The translations under genes were made by a program, and so were the position numbers. Below, piece after piece: positions 27,441 to 35,284 of a DNA stretch of 35,284 nt. Each line of letters opens with the position of its first letter. Position 1 is the stretch's first letter. Source of the stretch: an uncultured Gammaproteobacteria bacterium. GTDB taxonomy: Bacteria > Pseudomonadota > Gammaproteobacteria > Pseudomonadales > Litorivicinaceae. The stretch is from assembly GCA_913057215.1 (NCBI GenBank), contig CAJXNQ010000018.1, positions 1 through 35,284 of the forward strand. The letters run 5' to 3'. The notes below the pieces were generated by a model, which did no database searches, was not told the DNA's origin, and was given only the letters and a program-made list of their open reading frames with translations.

Positions 27441-28246
27441 CAAGCCAGATCCTGAAATAGAGCCGTCAAAGCCAGTCCAGGGTCAGGCTCTCGCATGAAG
27501 GCCTCACCGACGAGAAACCCATAGACATCCGCATCATGCATGGTCTTGACATCCTTAGCCTCTAAAATCCCAGATTCTGTGATCAAACATCGGTCACTCG
27601 GGACGGCATCGATGAGCTCAAGCGTGGTGTCTAATGTGGTCTTAAATGTGTGTAGATTTCGGTTATTGATGCCAATCAGAGGCGTTGGGAGTGCCAGCGC
27701 ACGCTCAAGTTCACGACCGTCATGCACCTCAACCAATACATCCATGCCAAGAGCATGCGCCTCCGTCGACAGCGCCATCAATTGCGAATCGCTCAAGGCC
27801 GCCACAATGAGCAGCACACAGTCCGCACCGAGTACCCGCGATTCAACAATCTGATAGGGATCCACCATGAAGTCTTTTCGAATGACAGGCAGTGCACAGG
27901 CGCCGCGCGCGGCTTGGAAGTCGGCATCAGACCCTTGGAAAAAATCCACATCGGTTAAAACCGACACACAGGTGGCACCGGCAGCTTCATATTGAGCGGC
28001 GTGGACTGCTGGCTGAAAATCAGCGCGCAACAGCCCTTTGGATGGCGACGCACGTTTAATCTCTGCAATCACAGCAGACTGCTGCTTTGCGACCTGTGCC
28101 TGCAAGGCTCTCGCAAATCCGCGGACGGGTGAGGCATCCTGCAGCATGGACTCAAGATCGGCCTGCGGGGTCTCAGCACTTCGAGCCGCCACCTCTTGAC
28201 GCTTTCTGGCGATAATTCGATCGAGGATGGTCGTTGAACAACTCAC
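27440..28246 (-). CDS. trpC: Indole-3-glycerol-phosphate synthase
   Basis: Closes the indole ring: CdRP to indole-3-glycerol phosphate, in tryptophan synthesis. The 268-residue barrel shows [11 protein letters not shown] (catalytic lysine), [38 protein letters not shown] and TESGI. It is monofunctional, without the TrpF domain fused to TrpC in E. coli. It starts with GTG overlapping the trpD stop by four bases (GTGA). Confidence 0.97.
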   Translation of the reverse strand: MSCSTTILDRIIARKRQEVAARSAETPQADLESMLQDASPVRGFARALQAQVAKQQSAVIAEIKRASPSKGLLRADFQPAVHAAQYEAAGATCVSVLTDVDFFQGSDADFQAARGACALPVIRKDFMVDPYQIVESRVLGADCVLLIVAALSDSQLMALSTEAHALGMDVLVEVHDGRELERALALPTPLIGINNRNLHTFKTTLDTTLELIDAVPSDRCLITESGILEAKDVKTMHDADVYGFLVGEAFMREPDPGLALTALFQDLA

Positions 28247-29274
28247 ACAGTGTCTCCGGCCAACGATTGAGTCAGATCAGCCAGGGCTTCGAGTTTGCCA
28301 AGCGCCTCTCCTGACTCCATGACATCCCATGCCGCCTCAACGCCGTCTTCCAGAGAGCGTGCGCACCCGGCTGTGTAAATCGCCGCACCTGCATTTAAGG
28401 CGACGATATCCGAGGCGCCGTGATCATCAGCGACCAAGGCCATCCGGATCATGGCCAGCGATTCATCGGCCGTTTCAACGACCAGATCATCGCGATCACT
28501 CAGATCCAGATCAAAATCCTGCGGCTTGATGCGGTACTCACGGATCCGTCCATCTTTGAGTTCGGCCACTCGACTGGCGGCGGACACACTCAGCTCATCC
28601 AATCCATCCTCTGATCGCACCACCAAGACATGCCGGGAGCCAAGGCGATGTAGGACCTCAGCAAGCGGTGTCAGTAAGCTTTCATCAAAGACCCCAAGCA
28701 CTTGATTAGGAGCGCCGGCCGGGTTCGTCAGTGGGCCGAGCACATTAAAAATCGTACGCATCCCCAACTCTTTTCGGGGTCCAATGGCATGCTTCATGGC
28801 TGAGTGATGTGCCGGTGCAAACATAAACCCAACACCCAGGGTCTCAATGCAGTGCGCCACCTGGCTGGCTGAAAGGTCCAGACGGACGCCGGCGGCTTCA
28901 AGCACATCTGCCGATCCAGATTTCGAGCTGACCGAGCGGTTCCCATGCTTTGCAACACGCCCGCCTGCTGCTGCAACGACAAACGCGCTGGCCGTTGAGA
29001 CATTGAACACGTTGGCGCCGTCACCGCCCGTGCCACAGGTATCAACCAAAAATTCAGTGGGCACCTCGACTTTTTGAGAGAGCTCACGCATCACAGTCGC
29101 TGCACCGACAATCTCATCAATGGTTTCGCCCTTCATGCGAAGTCCGGTCAACAGCGCACCGATTTGTGCATCTGTGGCTTCACCGGTCATGATGGTCCGC
29201 ATCACCTGCACCATTTCATCGGCATACAGGTCCCGTCGACTGCACACGGCGGCGATGGCATCTTGCATGTTCAT
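28243..29274 (-). CDS. trpD: Anthranilate phosphoribosyltransferase
   Basis: Transfers phosphoribose from PRPP to anthranilate. The 343-residue protein has the PRPP loop CGTGGDG (about 80-86), [18 protein letters not shown], and [10 protein letters not shown]...[19 protein letters not shown]. It is a free enzyme, not fused to TrpG. The ATG overlaps the trpG stop (ATGA); the ATG two codons later is also possible. Confidence 0.97.
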   Translation of the reverse strand: MNMQDAIAAVCSRRDLYADEMVQVMRTIMTGEATDAQIGALLTGLRMKGETIDEIVGAATVMRELSQKVEVPTEFLVDTCGTGGDGANVFNVSTASAFVVAAAGGRVAKHGNRSVSSKSGSADVLEAAGVRLDLSASQVAHCIETLGVGFMFAPAHHSAMKHAIGPRKELGMRTIFNVLGPLTNPAGAPNQVLGVFDESLLTPLAEVLHRLGSRHVLVVRSEDGLDELSVSAASRVAELKDGRIREYRIKPQDFDLDLSDRDDLVVETADESLAMIRMALVADDHGASDIVALNAGAAIYTAGCARSLEDGVEAAWDVMESGEALGKLEALADLTQSLAGDTV

Positions 29275-29867
29275 GTCCAGTGTCCCCCTTGAACGGCTAA
29301 AAAGTTGCGCAGAAGATCGTGCCCTTGGTGACTGGCAATCGACTCAGGATGGAACTGAACGCCCTCCACCGTCAATGTTTGATGGCGAACGCCCATGATG
29401 GCCTCGGGTTCATCGAGTGCATCATGACTCCAGGCAGTCACTTCAAGCACATCAGGCACGCGGTCGGGATCAATCACCAAGGAGTGATACCGCGTTTGCA
29501 CGAGCGGTTGCTCAAGCCCCAAGAACACGCCTTGACCGTCGTGATAAATCGCACTGGTTTTACCATGCATGATACGCGGCGCTCGGATGATGGATCCTCC
29601 AAATGCCTGACCGATCGCTTGATGTCCTAAGCACACGCCAAGCACAGGGATTTTTCCAGCGAAAGCATGCACTGCCTCTAAACTCACACCCGCTTGATCT
29701 GGATCGCACGGCCCTGGACTGATCACCACGTGATCCGGTGCCATCGCCACCAACTCCTCAATATGCGCCTGATCATTGCGAACCACAGTGACTTCGGCAC
29801 CCAGCTCACCGAAATATTGCACCAGGTTGTAGGTGAAGCTGTCGTAATTATCGATCATCAAAAGCAT
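29271..29867 (-). CDS. trpG: Anthranilate synthase glutamine amidotransferase subunit
   Basis: Releases ammonia from glutamine for TrpE. The 198-residue class I amidotransferase has [11 protein letters not shown] at its start, the nucleophile cysteine in [10 protein letters not shown], and the His/Glu of QFHPESI. Such subunits can also serve folate synthesis (PabA); the trpE neighbour three bases upstream makes TrpG the main role. Confidence 0.95.
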   Translation of the reverse strand: MLLMIDNYDSFTYNLVQYFGELGAEVTVVRNDQAHIEELVAMAPDHVVISPGPCDPDQAGVSLEAVHAFAGKIPVLGVCLGHQAIGQAFGGSIIRAPRIMHGKTSAIYHDGQGVFLGLEQPLVQTRYHSLVIDPDRVPDVLEVTAWSHDALDEPEAIMGVRHQTLTVEGVQFHPESIASHQGHDLLRNFLAVQGGHWT

Positions 29868-29870
29868 GAG

Positions 29871-31394
29871 TCAGTTCCGCACCAAAGGACCTTTTAAGTC
29901 CGAAAAACCAGTCAATGCAGCATTGGCAGCCCGGATCACCGCACGCCCCTTATTCAATGTTTCGGTCCATTCTGACTCAGGCACAGAATCGGCGACCAAG
30001 CCAGCACCGGCTTGGATATGCATCATGCCATCTTTTAAAACAGCGGTTCGGATGGCAATGGCGGTGTCCATGTTACCCGCCCAGCCAAGGTAGCCAACGG
30101 CACCGCCATAGATCCCGCGCTTGACCGGTTCAAACGTATTGATCAACTCCATAGCCCGGACCTTGGGCGCACCGGAGAGCGTTCCGGCCGGCAAACAGGC
30201 CTTTAAGACATCGAGCGCCGAGACGGTCGGCGCCACTCGGCCTTCGACATGACTGACGATATGCATCACGTGTGAATAACGCTCAACCACCATTTCATCG
30301 GTCAATTCAACCGAGCCTGTGTCTGCAACGCGACCGACGTCATTGCGTCCCAAATCGATCAGCATCAGATGCTCAGAGCGCTCTTTTGGATCGGCTAAGA
30401 GCTCCTGCTCAAGCCGCATGTCCTCTTCGATGGAGTGTCCTCGAGGTCGAGTACCCGCAATCGGCCGCACACTGACCTTGCCATCTTCAAGTCGCGCAAG
30501 GATCTCCGGTGATGAACCGACGATGTGCGTGTCGTCCAAATTTAAGAAATACATGTAAGGAGATGGATTCGAGACACGGAGCGCCCGATACAATGCCAGC
30601 GGACTTTCAGCGTAGGGGACCGAGATCCGTTGGCTCAGCACCGTTTGCATCACATCGCCGGCTTCAATATAGCCTTTGACGGCTTTGACAGCCTGCTTAA
30701 AGGCATCTTTTTCAAGGCTGAACCGATACTCTGAAGGCTCGATTGGTGCATGCACAACCGGCTGAAATGCGCTTGGATCCATGGCTGCATCGAGATCCTC
30801 ACGCATCTGCTCGAGCCGCTCGCGTGCCGCCTCAAAGGCATTGTGTTCTTGCGGATTTGCATGCGTGATCAAGGTGAGCATGCCGGACAAATTGTCAAAC
30901 ACCACCACGTCATCTGAACGCATCAAGACAATATCTGCCGACCCGATCGGATCCTCTGTTGGCAGCGTTTTCTTCACCCGCGGTTCGATGTATTGGATTG
31001 TCTCGTAGCCAAAATAACCCACCAAACCACCGGTGAATTTTGGAAGTCCCAACTCGTCGATCACCCATGTCGGTGTCACCCCGAGTCGCATCTGATAGTC
31101 TGCGATCCAAGCCAACGGGTCGCTTGTTTCAATGATCTCTGCGACCGTATCGCGCTCAAATCGAGTGATGCGTTCACCACGCACCTCGATCCGCTCGCGC
31201 GCGGGTAACCCGATGCACGAGTACCGACCCCAGGTCTCACCCCCAGTCACCGACTCAAGTAAATAGCTCCACGGACGATCTGCAAGCTTTAAATAACAAG
31301 ACAAGGGCGTCTCAAGATCAGCCAAGTGTTGCTCAGCAACCGGTACTCGGGTCAAGCCCAGCGACTGATAGCGGGTCATTGCATCAGGTGTCAT
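29871..31394 (-). CDS. trpE: Anthranilate synthase component I
   Basis: Makes anthranilate from chorismate with ammonia from TrpG, the first committed and feedback-controlled step of tryptophan synthesis. The 507-residue protein carries the inhibitor-site motif LLES (residues 46-49 approx.) near its N terminus and the chorismate-site segments IAGTRPRG, DLGRNDVGRV and GTLSGAPK...ELI. I start it at the ATG at 31394, which gives the same distance to the conserved DLETPLSCYLKL as Pseudomonas TrpE; the frame opens at 31418 and an ATG also lies at 31379. No leader peptide or attenuator precedes it, since gph runs directly into it. Confidence 0.95.
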   Translation of the reverse strand: MTPDAMTRYQSLGLTRVPVAEQHLADLETPLSCYLKLADRPWSYLLESVTGGETWGRYSCIGLPARERIEVRGERITRFERDTVAEIIETSDPLAWIADYQMRLGVTPTWVIDELGLPKFTGGLVGYFGYETIQYIEPRVKKTLPTEDPIGSADIVLMRSDDVVVFDNLSGMLTLITHANPQEHNAFEAARERLEQMREDLDAAMDPSAFQPVVHAPIEPSEYRFSLEKDAFKQAVKAVKGYIEAGDVMQTVLSQRISVPYAESPLALYRALRVSNPSPYMYFLNLDDTHIVGSSPEILARLEDGKVSVRPIAGTRPRGHSIEEDMRLEQELLADPKERSEHLMLIDLGRNDVGRVADTGSVELTDEMVVERYSHVMHIVSHVEGRVAPTVSALDVLKACLPAGTLSGAPKVRAMELINTFEPVKRGIYGGAVGYLGWAGNMDTAIAIRTAVLKDGMMHIQAGAGLVADSVPESEWTETLNKGRAVIRAANAALTGFSDLKGPLVRN

Positions 31395-32046
31395 GCAACA
31401 AATCCGTAAGCTGATCAATCACACGCGAAGCCCCCGCCGTCGACACATCTAAATCGCCGCTGTAGCCAAAACTCACCAAAATCGAGGCCACACCACTGGC
31501 TTCGGCTGCACCCAGATCCGCTTGGCTGTCACCCACTAAACAGGCCATTTCAGGAGCACAATCCAACTGCTTCAAGGCATGCCAAACCATGTCTGGCTGT
31601 GGCTTTTTAACGGGCAGATCATCACCGGCCACGATCACATCAAAGTGGCTATCGAGCCCCAATGCGGGAACCATGCGCTCCACAAAACGCCGCGGCTTAT
31701 TGGTCACCATGCCAAGCTGCTTACCCTGAGCCGCCAGCGTCTCCAAAACCTCGATGGCACCTGGATACAGCACCGAGTTCTCAGTACAAATCGGTTCGTA
31801 CAACTCTAAAAATGTCGTCAACATCAATCGACCGAGTGGACTGTCCATCCGATGTGAAGGATCTCCTGTCGTATGGATTAACGCCCGTTCGACCAATTTG
31901 CCAGCACCCTGGCCAACCATGGCAGTCCCGAGCTCGAGCCCAACCCCCGGAAGCCCAGCACGTGCGAGTGCTTGATCCAACGCACGGGTGAGATCTGGCG
32001 CGCTGTCTACCAAGGTGCCATCAAAATCAAATAAGTAGGCGTGCAT
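31384..32046 (-). CDS. gph: Phosphoglycolate phosphatase (HAD family)
   Basis: Removes phosphate from 2-phosphoglycolate, a by-product of DNA repair and oxidative damage. The 220-residue HAD protein has motif I DFDGTLVDS (D7, D9), motif II MVTNKP, motif III lysine in VKKPQPD, and motif IV GDSQAD. Its 3' end overlaps trpE by 11 bp. The same gph-trpE pairing occurs in P. aeruginosa (PA0608-PA0609). It is divergent from lptD and is the first gene of the operon. Confidence 0.93.
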   Translation of the reverse strand: MHAYLFDFDGTLVDSAPDLTRALDQALARAGLPGVGLELGTAMVGQGAGKLVERALIHTTGDPSHRMDSPLGRLMLTTFLELYEPICTENSVLYPGAIEVLETLAAQGKQLGMVTNKPRRFVERMVPALGLDSHFDVIVAGDDLPVKKPQPDMVWHALKQLDCAPEMACLVGDSQADLGAAEASGVASILVSFGYSGDLDVSTAGASRVIDQLTDLLHDT

Positions 32047-32114
32047 GCGAGGTCATTCCAATTCAGAGAAGGCGAAAACATATCATTGTTTAGCGACTCA
32101 GGCATCCAGAGGCC

Positions 32115-32144
32115 TAGGCAATCCGCCCCTGTGTCCTCTATGAT
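32115..32144 (+). promoter_or_regulatory. Probable lptD promoter
   Basis: -35 TAGGCA (4 of 6 consensus bases), 18-bp spacer, -10 TATGAT (5 of 6). It would start transcription near 32151, leaving a leader of about 20 bases before the lptD ATG at 32171. No other good hexamer pair is seen in the 124-bp gap to gph. Confidence 0.5.
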
Positions 32145-32170
32145 CCGATTTCAGATTCAAAAGTATTCAT

Positions 32171-34426
32171 ATGAAAATTGTCAGCCAAAGACTCCAAGTG
32201 ACCGCACTGTGCGCTCTGACATTCGGCACCTCGCAGGCGTTCGCCATCGAGCCCGGTGAAGCCGCTTTAACAGACTGGGTGGTCGATACCTCTGGAACCT
32301 ATCTCTGCAATGGGTATTACAGTCCACCCATGCTGACCGGCACCCCAGGTGATGATGAGCTCACAGCTGAGGCTGAGAACACAGACTATGACGGCGCCGA
32401 TCGGGTCATCTTGTCCGGTGATGCCTATCTGACGCGGGGCGATTTTCAGCTCGAGGCCGATCGGATATCGTTTTTGAATTCGACCGGTGACGGCGATGCG
32501 GAAGGCGGTGTCAAAATCAGGCGTCCGGGCAGCCTCTTAATGGGCGATTCTGCCTCAGTGAATGTGCGGACCAATGCATTTGATTTGAGAAATTCAAGCT
32601 TCGTGACGCATGAAAACCGGCTGCGAGGCGATTCCGAGTTTGCTATCGGCGCACCCAATGGCGATATCCGAATCGTCAACGGGGTCATGACATTTTGCGC
32701 ACCTGAGTCCAACACCTGGGACTTGAAAGCCGAACGCATCTTTTTGAACGATTCATCCGGGCGCGGTTGGGCCAACAACGTCATTGTGCGCGTCAAAGAG
32801 GTTCCGGTGTTTTACACACCAGCGCTCGGTTTCCCGCTCGATGACCGCCGCTTAACTGGCTTTTTGTTTCCAAGCTATTCGGTCGGATCTGAGTCTGGAA
32901 CAGAAATCGTGACGCCGTTTTATTGGAACCTCGCGCCCAACTATGATGTGTTAATCCAGCCGCGCTGGATGACGGCCCGTGGACAAGCCGTTGGAGTGCA
33001 TGGACGGTATTTGTTTGAAGATTTCAGTCTGCTCGATGTAAAGACAGAGCAACTGCCAGATGACAAGATCACCGGCACGGATCGGCATATTTCGAGACTG
33101 ACACTCGACAGCGATCCATCAAAGGCCCTGATTTGGAACCTGGCGTACGAGGATGCGTCAGACGACACCTATCAAGATGATTTGGATAATTTCGCAGATC
33201 TCTCCGACAAACAACAGCTCACGTCGTCGGCATCGGCAACCATGCGCGGCGACAACTGGACGGTTGGCTGGCTGATTGACCAAGTGGATGTTGTCAATCC
33301 GGCGGTGACCGGGTCATCGGTCAAATTTTCTCGTCAGCCCCAACTGACCGGTACCTGGTCACACTATGGGGAACAGTGGAATCTGTTTGCATCGGGTGAT
33401 CTCACTGAATTTACACGGGATACAACCGGTTTGGCCGCCACCGATCCCTCAGAAGGGCGGCGCGTCTCTTCAGATCTCAAGGCAGAGTATCCACTCAGTG
33501 CATCCTATGGCACGCTGACTCCCTCTGTATTGCTGTTTCCGCGCTGGTCTGAGGCGACAACAGCCAATGGCGCCCAAGACAACCAATACGTGACCTTTGG
33601 TTCGGCGCTGGATGGCAGTCTCACTTTCGAGAAATTTGGTACGAACGGCTCTCTCCACGAACTGATCCCGCGGGCACGACTCCTCATTCGAGAACCGAAT
33701 AAGGATCCAACCGTGGTGAAGTTTGATACACCAGAGACTGAAAACGACACAGATACCGTCGGCCAAATCTTTTTGGACAACCCCATCTCGGGCGGCGACT
33801 TCGTCGGCGATACCCGCGAAGTGGCTCTGAGCTTGACATCACGGGGCATTAACAACACGGGAATCGAGACCTATCGAGTCACCGCTGGACGAACGGTCTA
33901 TCTTGCCGATCGTGACATCACCCTATCCGGCACCCCTGAGACGACAGACCAAGGACCCTTGGTTGTGGAATCCGCGGTGCGTTTGGCTGAAAGCCTTCGG
34001 TGGAATACGCGATTTAGTTCAGTCGCTGATAACGAAACCATGGCAAGCGCAACCAATGAGTTCAAATACCGCACCTCAGAGACGGATTACATCACCCAAC
34101 GGGTGGTCTGGGATAACGATCAAGCCGTGCGGACAGACCTTTATTATTCGAATCAAATCGGCGCTTTTCGGGTGCTCGCGGGCCTGCAATGGGAGCCCGA
34201 TACAGAGGAACGCGTCAACCAAGTACTCGGACTTGAATACGAGAGTTGCTGCTGGCGCGCCGCCGTCGTGCATGCCTATGAGCGAGATCAAGTCACGGAG
34301 ACCAACGGCGGCAACTCGGTTAAATTGCAACTTGAACTCAAAGGACTCGGCGCACTTGGTCGCGGAGCCTCTACCCTGATGGATCGACTCCTGGAGGACT
34401 ATGAACTCTCTGAAGCACGTTTCTAA
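32171..34426 (+). CDS. lptD: LPS-assembly outer-membrane protein LptD
   Basis: Beta-barrel that, with LptE, inserts lipopolysaccharide in the outer leaflet of the outer membrane. The 751-residue protein has a signal peptide (about 1-25, ending QAFA), a jellyroll LptA-like domain (about 70-190) and a large barrel. The four cysteines that form the two interdomain disulfides of LptD are present: C46, C176, C693 and C694 (the latter pair adjacent, as in E. coli C724-C725). Short for the family (784 in E. coli). The ATG has only a weak ribosome site. It overlaps surA by 26 bp; SurA is the chaperone for LptD. Confidence 0.95.
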   Translation: MKIVSQRLQVTALCALTFGTSQAFAIEPGEAALTDWVVDTSGTYLCNGYYSPPMLTGTPGDDELTAEAENTDYDGADRVILSGDAYLTRGDFQLEADRISFLNSTGDGDAEGGVKIRRPGSLLMGDSASVNVRTNAFDLRNSSFVTHENRLRGDSEFAIGAPNGDIRIVNGVMTFCAPESNTWDLKAERIFLNDSSGRGWANNVIVRVKEVPVFYTPALGFPLDDRRLTGFLFPSYSVGSESGTEIVTPFYWNLAPNYDVLIQPRWMTARGQAVGVHGRYLFEDFSLLDVKTEQLPDDKITGTDRHISRLTLDSDPSKALIWNLAYEDASDDTYQDDLDNFADLSDKQQLTSSASATMRGDNWTVGWLIDQVDVVNPAVTGSSVKFSRQPQLTGTWSHYGEQWNLFASGDLTEFTRDTTGLAATDPSEGRRVSSDLKAEYPLSASYGTLTPSVLLFPRWSEATTANGAQDNQYVTFGSALDGSLTFEKFGTNGSLHELIPRARLLIREPNKDPTVVKFDTPETENDTDTVGQIFLDNPISGGDFVGDTREVALSLTSRGINNTGIETYRVTAGRTVYLADRDITLSGTPETTDQGPLVVESAVRLAESLRWNTRFSSVADNETMASATNEFKYRTSETDYITQRVVWDNDQAVRTDLYYSNQIGAFRVLAGLQWEPDTEERVNQVLGLEYESCCWRAAVVHAYERDQVTETNGGNSVKLQLELKGLGALGRGASTLMDRLLEDYELSEARF

Positions 34427-35284
34427 ATTGCTCGCCTCAAGTGTTGTCTGGCTTGCCTGCACAACGGCTTCGGCCCAAGCGTCTGTGCTGGACCGGATTG
34501 TGGCTGTTGTCGACTCAGGTGTTGTGCTCGAGAGTGATGTGGAGCGGAGACTCAATGACCTGAAAGCACAAGCTGATGCGCGCGGTAACACGATTGAGAT
34601 AACAGAGGCGCTCAAAGAACAAGTTCTGGAGCGATTGATTCTCGAGCAGGCACAGCTTGAGATCGCCAAGCGCCGTGGACTGGAAATTGATGACGCACGG
34701 GTCAACGAAACACTCACTCAGATTGCTGAAAACAGAAATACCGACTTATTGGGCTTGAAATCATCCATTGAGGCTGATGGGCAAAGCTTTGCTGTGTTTC
34801 GCGAGCAAATTCGTCGAGAACTGCTGATTAATGCGGTGCGTGAGCGCGAGGTGAGAAGCCGCATTCGGATCAGTGAATCCGAACTGGCGCGCTTTTTAGA
34901 AACCACTGGCGGACAGATCAGCACAGCCCCTGAACTCCTGCTCAGCCAAATTGTTGTCGGCTTGCCGAATCGCCCCAGTCCAGAGGCCATCGATGCGGCG
35001 CAAACGAAAATCATCCAGATTCGTGATGCATTGCTTGAGGGTGCACCCTTTGGACAGATGGCGGTCCGCTTTTCAGATGCGCCGGAAGCCAACCAAGGCG
35101 GGGATTTGGGCTGGCGCAACGTGCTCGAACTGAATCCCGTTTTCGCAGAGGCCTTGGCCGACGCCAAGCCTAATACACTGATCGGGCCAATTCGCTCACC
35201 GGGCGGATTTCACCTGATCGCAATTCGTGATCGTCGCGGTGATCAAGAGGTGGTTGTCACGGAATACAAGGCACGCCACATCCT
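34401..35284 (+). CDS. surA: Periplasmic chaperone/peptidyl-prolyl isomerase SurA, partial (5' part)
   Basis: Folds outer-membrane proteins on the way to BAM. The frame starts at the ATG at 34401 with GGAGG seven bases ahead and stays open for 294 codons to the window edge, so the 3' end is missing. A signal peptide (1-26, ending ASA) is followed by the SurA N-terminal helical domain (SVLDRIVAVVDSGVVLESDV), then a first parvulin domain (about 173-280; SQIVVG, FSDAPEANQGGDLGW, GPIRSPGGFHLI) and the beginning of a second. It overlaps lptD and probably shares its transcript. Confidence 0.95.
   Translation, partial: MNSLKHVSKLLASSVVWLACTTASAQASVLDRIVAVVDSGVVLESDVERRLNDLKAQADARGNTIEITEALKEQVLERLILEQAQLEIAKRRGLEIDDARVNETLTQIAENRNTDLLGLKSSIEADGQSFAVFREQIRRELLINAVREREVRSRIRISESELARFLETTGGQISTAPELLLSQIVVGLPNRPSPEAIDAAQTKIIQIRDALLEGAPFGQMAVRFSDAPEANQGGDLGWRNVLELNPVFAEALADAKPNTLIGPIRSPGGFHLIAIRDRRGDQEVVVTEYKARHI

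Noticed and set aside
34076-35167. Minus-strand frames of 213 and 149 codons across lptD/surA
   Set aside because: Ser/Arg-rich antisense products over two well-supported genes.

Overview
The window is gammaproteobacterial chromosome from an organism I cannot name to genus. The evidence is gene order and content. The stretch argC-erpA / anmK-mepM / tyrS / rRNA operon follows, from memory, the Pseudomonas aeruginosa order PA0662-PA0668.1. LptD, SurA, an LpoP-like lipoprotein beside PBP1b, Coq7 and a trpGDC block point the same way. Almost all of it is well-packed core housekeeping sequence, with many 1-35 bp gene overlaps and few terminators.

Layout. 1-4376 is a minus-strand rRNA operon: 23S (5' 1.9 kb only; the 3' part and any 5S lie outside), tRNA-Ala(UGC), tRNA-Ile(GAU), 16S, and a leader driven by four tandem sigma70-type promoters. 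It sits directly downstream of tyrS. 4395-9564 holds tyrS(-), mepM-anmK(+), and argC-erpA(-). 9629-13702 is a plus-strand run of a ClC chloride channel, hemJ, thiE and hemL. 13699-16553 is mrcB-lpoP(-), the outer-wall synthase PBP1b with its probable lipoprotein activator. 16580-18657 is a phosphotransferase-like protein translationally coupled to coq7(+).

18654-26458 is the accessory part and the most interesting. A soluble GAF hybrid histidine kinase with two receiver domains is followed by a 1131-residue autotransporter-type surface protein and a small four-helix membrane protein (one probable minus-strand operon). A LysR-type regulator is transcribed divergently from the kinase across a 128-bp gap containing two perfect inverted repeats. 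Facing it is a two-gene unit encoding a single-domain response regulator and an Hpt protein. Together they carry the parts of a His-Asp-His-Asp phosphorelay next to a probable output, but a functional link is inference.

26584-32046 is a tightly overlapped seven-gene minus-strand operon, gph-trpE-trpG-trpD-trpC-DUF2489-osmC. 32171-35284 holds lptD and the start of surA (+), outer-membrane biogenesis genes; surA runs off the window end.

No CRISPR array, insertion sequence, integrase, prophage or plasmid gene was seen. The best candidates for something undescribed are the phosphorelay/adhesin locus, the four-promoter rRNA leader with a terminator-like hairpin at its start, and a ClC protein lacking the gating glutamate.
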